Position numbers and translations under genes: made by a program
Notes under the pieces: generated by a model
Told to the model about the DNA's origin: nothing
Seen by the model: the letters and a program-made list of their open reading frames with translations, nothing else
Database searches by the model: none
Source of the DNA: Pseudisothecium myosuroides
Lineage: Eukaryota; Streptophyta; Bryopsida; Hypnales; Lembophyllaceae
Reading direction: 5' to 3'
Assembly (NCBI GenBank): GCA_951799445.1
Contig: OX637292.1
Coordinates: forward strand, 4,653,296-4,717,295
Length of the DNA: 64,000 nt
Shown here: positions 60,691 to 64,000 of the stretch, piece after piece
How the letters are laid out: each line of letters opens with the position of its first letter
How positions within the stretch are numbered: the stretch's first letter is position 1

Positions 60691-61803
60691 ATATGCGCAA
60701 TTGTATCCTCAATTCAGAGTATTCACAAAGCATATAGACAAACAGAATTCAAAAGAGACTGACTGCTAGATAAAACTCGAGAGTTATCCTGGATCAAAAT
60801 AGTGAAGATCGATGCTGAACAGAGCAAGCTTAAGAGTGGTAATACACACAAAGTTTCCGACATCCGTGGCAGAATCTTCCCGACCAAACGGACAAATTGG
60901 AACCCGTCAACAAGATTGGTCAGTGAAAACTGGTAACTCAGAAAAGTCGATACATCTGTGAACTTAGAAGAGCACATCACATGAAGCCCAGCTGGGCATG
61001 TCCAAAAAATATCTAAAACAGTTGAGGTAGTTGTGAAGTATCACTACAAGTACAACTTTCTTTCACGCGATGTATGTCTGAAGGCACGCACCTCTGAATT
61101 GATCGACTGCAACGGAGGGTAGTATGAGGATGTGGCTATGTCGGACTCCGTTGGCAGAGTCCGTCGACCTTCCAGGGGACTAGCTATATATCACCGACCA
61201 AACAAATCACGCAATACATATGAAGAAGGTCCACAATTTGACTCTACCAAAGATAGAGAAGGAAACTGAAGGATTCGATCGCACTTGGTGCTCATCGACA
61301 TGATCGATACCAGCAACACAGAAATTATCTAAAGCGATACGCTGCGCATTCAAAAATGTCTGCACTGTGACGTGAGGACTGAGGACTCCAAGCTTAACCC
61401 CTTCGCGCTCCGACAACAAAAATCTGGACGATGAACAGAAAGGTTCCAAGGGCTATTTGACCACAGGAACTTCTCATTCGTCCAAACCAATGCTTGACTT
61501 TCAAAAAATCTCACTTTCTTTAGAATGAATTTGATGAATTTGATGAATTTGCATGAGGTAAAGAATATATAATTATAAAAACATAAGGAAAAACATGTCC
61601 AAATTCAAGAAAGGATTCAGGCGCTAAGGGGTTAGTAATCGATCCCACAGGGAGACCGGGGGGTTGCAACCAGGTTGCACAGACCGGTGCCAAATCCTAA
61701 CTTTGAGTGGCTGCTTTGACTTCGCGCTTTTGCATTGCTCCTCGAATTTGCACGCTAGGGTTTGCATTTTGTGTAACCCGCAGCAAATCCTCCTCCTTAC
61801 ACG
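60691..61803. other. unresolved region between genes
   Basis: Contains the possible upstream exons just mentioned. Otherwise no recognisable gene; 61500-61620 is AT-rich. Confidence 0.35.
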
Positions 61804-62146
61804 ATGGTGCTTCCCGTAATTGGCCGGCCCCTCACGCAGGTGGCCTTCAGCGAGGCCAAGCGCAAGTGGAATTTCATGTTCGGCTTCGTCTTCCCCTTCA
61901 CTCTCGTCGCCAAGCTCTCCTCGAGCCTTGACCGTCAGTGCTCTCAACCTTTCTCACCGTCTTCTCACTCTTTGCACTCTCCGATATGGCGGGGAGATGT
62001 TCAGTTCTAAAGTACATGCATTCTTCTCTTTGCTGTTAGAAGTTGTGATGAGCTGAACTGCTTTTCGTCTTGAATGTTCAGCTGTTAAGAAGGCAGAGGA
62101 GAAAAGCAGAACGATGAAGGGTCGTCAGTTGATGATGATGGGCTGA
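61804..62146 (+). CDS. 64-residue single-pass membrane protein, two exons
   Basis: Exons 61804-61933 and 62082-62146 (GACC|GTCAGT donor, GTTCAG acceptor) join in frame to 64 residues. The N-terminus (VLPVIGRPLTQVAFSEAKRK) is basic, then WNFMFGFVFPFTLVAKLSSS forms a membrane segment, and a charged tail (KKAEEKSRTMKG) follows. Layout recalls the small 6 kDa-type subunits of plant mitochondrial ATP synthase (a basic W-rich lead, one membrane helix ending in KL-x-S-x-L, a charged tail), but residue identity is low and the assignment is only a suggestion. Coding composition and clean splice sites support a real gene. Confidence 0.55.
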
Positions 62147-62455
62147 GTCGAGCAGAGGTAAGTAGGTCAGATGCATAATTCCCAAGGTGTTATTTGAAAT
62201 GATTTGGATTGCAGATTTGTTTCTTGGAGATCTTTGACGTTGTTTGCAAAGTCTGATCTCCTAATTGATGGCCCTTTAGTGGACTCCTGCAACCGCATTT
62301 CAAGTTTTCTGTTGTCTTCAGGGAAGTGATTCTGGATTACAGTTAAAATATGTACAGCTCGCAGTTTAGAGGTGAAGAACATTCCGGTTTAGGATTTGGG
62401 TCTATTTTCTCAAGGGGGTGCCACAATACCAACTGCTCACAGGTGCACATTCCAG

Positions 62456-63625
62456 GTACAGTAGATGATTTGCGTATGATGTTGCTGGGCATGGTTAATG
62501 ATCCACGCGTGGTACTCATGAAGCTCGCGGATCGCCTTCACAACTTGTGGACAACGTATTTTTGTTCCCCTTGCTTTATTGGCGTCATGAAACTTCTGAA
62601 GTACTTTTGATTGGTAGTCTAGAGTACGTCCATTCCCGAGCTCTTTCCAGATCACTACAATTGCATGACCTGTAACCCTTCTATTTTCGGGATTCCCAGA
62701 AGCATCTCACTAAGTGGCCATGGTTGCTTTCATTGTAACGGGACCATGACGCCCACATTGGGCCTTATGTTCTTTTAGTAGTTTTGAGCAGGTCATATGC
62801 TAGCTTTTTCGTTTGTTTAATTTTTATTTTGTTTTATCACCAACACGTGCAAATGTTCTTCACTGATCCTAGTGTTATTTAATTTAATCCCACTTGAAAT
62901 ATATTTTTCGTAATATGATTAAATGAACTGGTGGTTTTAAAACTATGAATCCTTGGTCCTTCAGGGGTTACAGTCGGCTTGTCCTTCAGCCGTATCAATA
63001 ATGCCTCCTTTTATTGTTGTGATTGCAGTTATGCCTTGCCAGAAGTGAAGAGGTGTGCAGTGGTATAAGAGACACTTGCCGTGTGGTATTCTCTTGCATC
63101 GAAACTGGGTGAGTGGGCATTGAAAGCTGAATTGGAGGATCTTTGTTTTGTTGTTCTGAATGTGAGTAGTCTCTTAGTGCTCTCTCTGACAGTGTAAGAA
63201 TGTCAGTGTCGTGTCACCTTTCCTAATAAAATGCATGACGTTCTAGATAACCCTCTGAATTGGCATGAGAAACCACTGTCCTCATATGTGAGAGTTTGTT
63301 AGAGCTATAGTGTCACTTGAATTGCTCTTATTTGGCGTGACTTTGCTCTAAATTACTTCATTGGAAATTCTCAAAAGGTGCCATGCCATTACAACGAATG
63401 ATTCCCGACACTGTCACTGTTGTTACTGAAGCCGAAACCATTTCAACAACTGAGAGAAGAGCTGCCAGTAGCTATATGGAACCCTCGCAAGGATTGCAGA
63501 TCCTTACGTAGAATTACGAAGCGTGCCAAGCGGCGAGCGCTCCTACACGATGATTTTTTAGAGCAAGAGCTGGAGCCGAAGAATAATCCCGAAGATGAGG
63601 AGGAGCTGAGCAAGGAGGCATGGAG
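62456..63625 (+). pseudogene. RelA/SpoT homolog (RSH1-type) fragment with in-frame stop
   Basis: Three exon-like pieces with matching GT-AG borders. 62456-62555 (ends ACAAC|GTATTT) reads VDDLRMMLLGMVNDPRVVLM, KLADRLHNL, the core of the RSH (p)ppGpp hydrolase HD domain. 63029-63161 (GATTGCAG acceptor, GTGAGT donor) reads YALPEVKRCAVV-stop-ETLAVWYSLASKLGEW, ALKAELEDLCFVVLN. 63432-63625 (GTAAG donor) reads PKPFQQLREELPVAIWNP and ends in a charged stretch EEELSKEAW. In intact plant RSH1 the stop position is a Gln-Glu (QETLA), so TAA at 63066-63068 is one change from CAA. The upstream half of the HD domain was not found. Function would be plastid alarmone metabolism; this copy looks inactive. Confidence 0.75.
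62955..62970. repeat. TTAA-family right-end word in an RSH intron
   Basis: GGTCCTTCAGGGGTTA matches the right terminus of the 38.6-44.6 kb elements (GGTCCTTTAGGGATTAA) with small changes. Confidence 0.4.
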
Positions 63626-63788
63626 GTAAGACCAACTTTTTTCCAGAATCACCACGATTCTTTGGTCAACTTTTGGGCCAAATAATTCATGCTTATTAGA
63701 TGTTGATTTTTATGCAAGGCTTTATTGATGTCCCGCCTTTTTTCCTAGTGTCTCCATGTAGCAAGTACAAGCTTAATCAAGATTGGTG

Positions 63789-64000
63789 TTAACCCCGAAG
63801 TGCCCAAACTAAAAACAAAAAGTACTCTTTCGAAGCTAATAGTGGATTACAGTAATGTCCAAAACTTTGACTAGAAACATTGTTCTAGAAATAGTAGGGA
63901 ACAATTTTCTCTTTCTATTGATACGTTTTGTGACCTTCCTTGATCCATAGAGCTATGGACTTTGTGATCACAAATGTCACCCATTCTGTTGACTTTTGTA
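63789..64000. mobile_element. TTAA-family left end running off the window
   Basis: TTAACCCCGAAGTGCCCAAAC resembles the family left terminus TTAACCCCTAAAGGACCAAG. The rest lies beyond the edge. Confidence 0.4.

Overview
The window is nuclear DNA from a land plant. It has spliceosomal introns with GT-AG borders, a plant microsomal delta-12 desaturase (FAD2), a plant F-box/kelch gene and pieces of a plant RelA/SpoT homolog. Genes lie in short GC-richer islands separated by long AT-rich, repeat-derived DNA, with many foldback and short inverted-repeat transposons and few LTR-type sequences. That suggests a compact, non-seed plant genome such as a moss. This is an inference from style, not a proven assignment.

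Layout. 1-5.4 kb: AT-rich DNA with a retropepsin-like ORF (1270-1731, minus), an acidic C-terminal exon (3964-4274, minus) and two hairpin repeats. 5.4-18.3 kb: a giant palindrome. Arms of about 4.8 kb (7054-11813 and 13041-17874) look essentially identical and flank a 1.2 kb spacer. Each arm carries one copy of a small divergently transcribed gene for a secreted precursor built from 25-residue, two-cysteine repeats (4 units on the left, 5 on the right), with its own TATA box and G-box. More diverged inverted flanks reach about 6187 and 18278. 19.6-23.7 kb: gene debris, including an ORF split by a 730 bp inverted-repeat element and a protein-kinase N-lobe fragment. 23.7-28.1 kb: AT-rich DNA with no gene. 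28.1-38 kb: a gene island with a three-exon F-box/kelch gene (29567-31916), a LINE remnant, and several minus-strand exons of unrecognised genes. 38.6-44.6 kb: a family of non-coding elements ending in TTAA(C/T)CCCTAAAGGACC, and a foldback element carrying a transposase-accessory-like fragment. 45.1-48.1 kb: an isolated intronless gene (45774-46232) with a strong TATA box, followed by three about 180 bp tandem repeats and bracketed by direct repeats. 49.8-51.9 kb: a hairpin, a tRNA-derived SINE-like head and a 1.5 kb palindrome. 54-56.5 kb: FAD2 with a leader intron. 57-59.5 kb: diverged repeat modules. 60-64 kb: a possible membrane-protein exon, a two-exon 64-residue membrane protein, and an RSH pseudogene with an in-frame stop.

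The most interesting system is the mirrored pair of secreted repeat-peptide genes. They are lineage-unfamiliar precursors inside a palindrome whose arms look homogenised, with a repeat-number difference between arms and transposon insertions that order the events.
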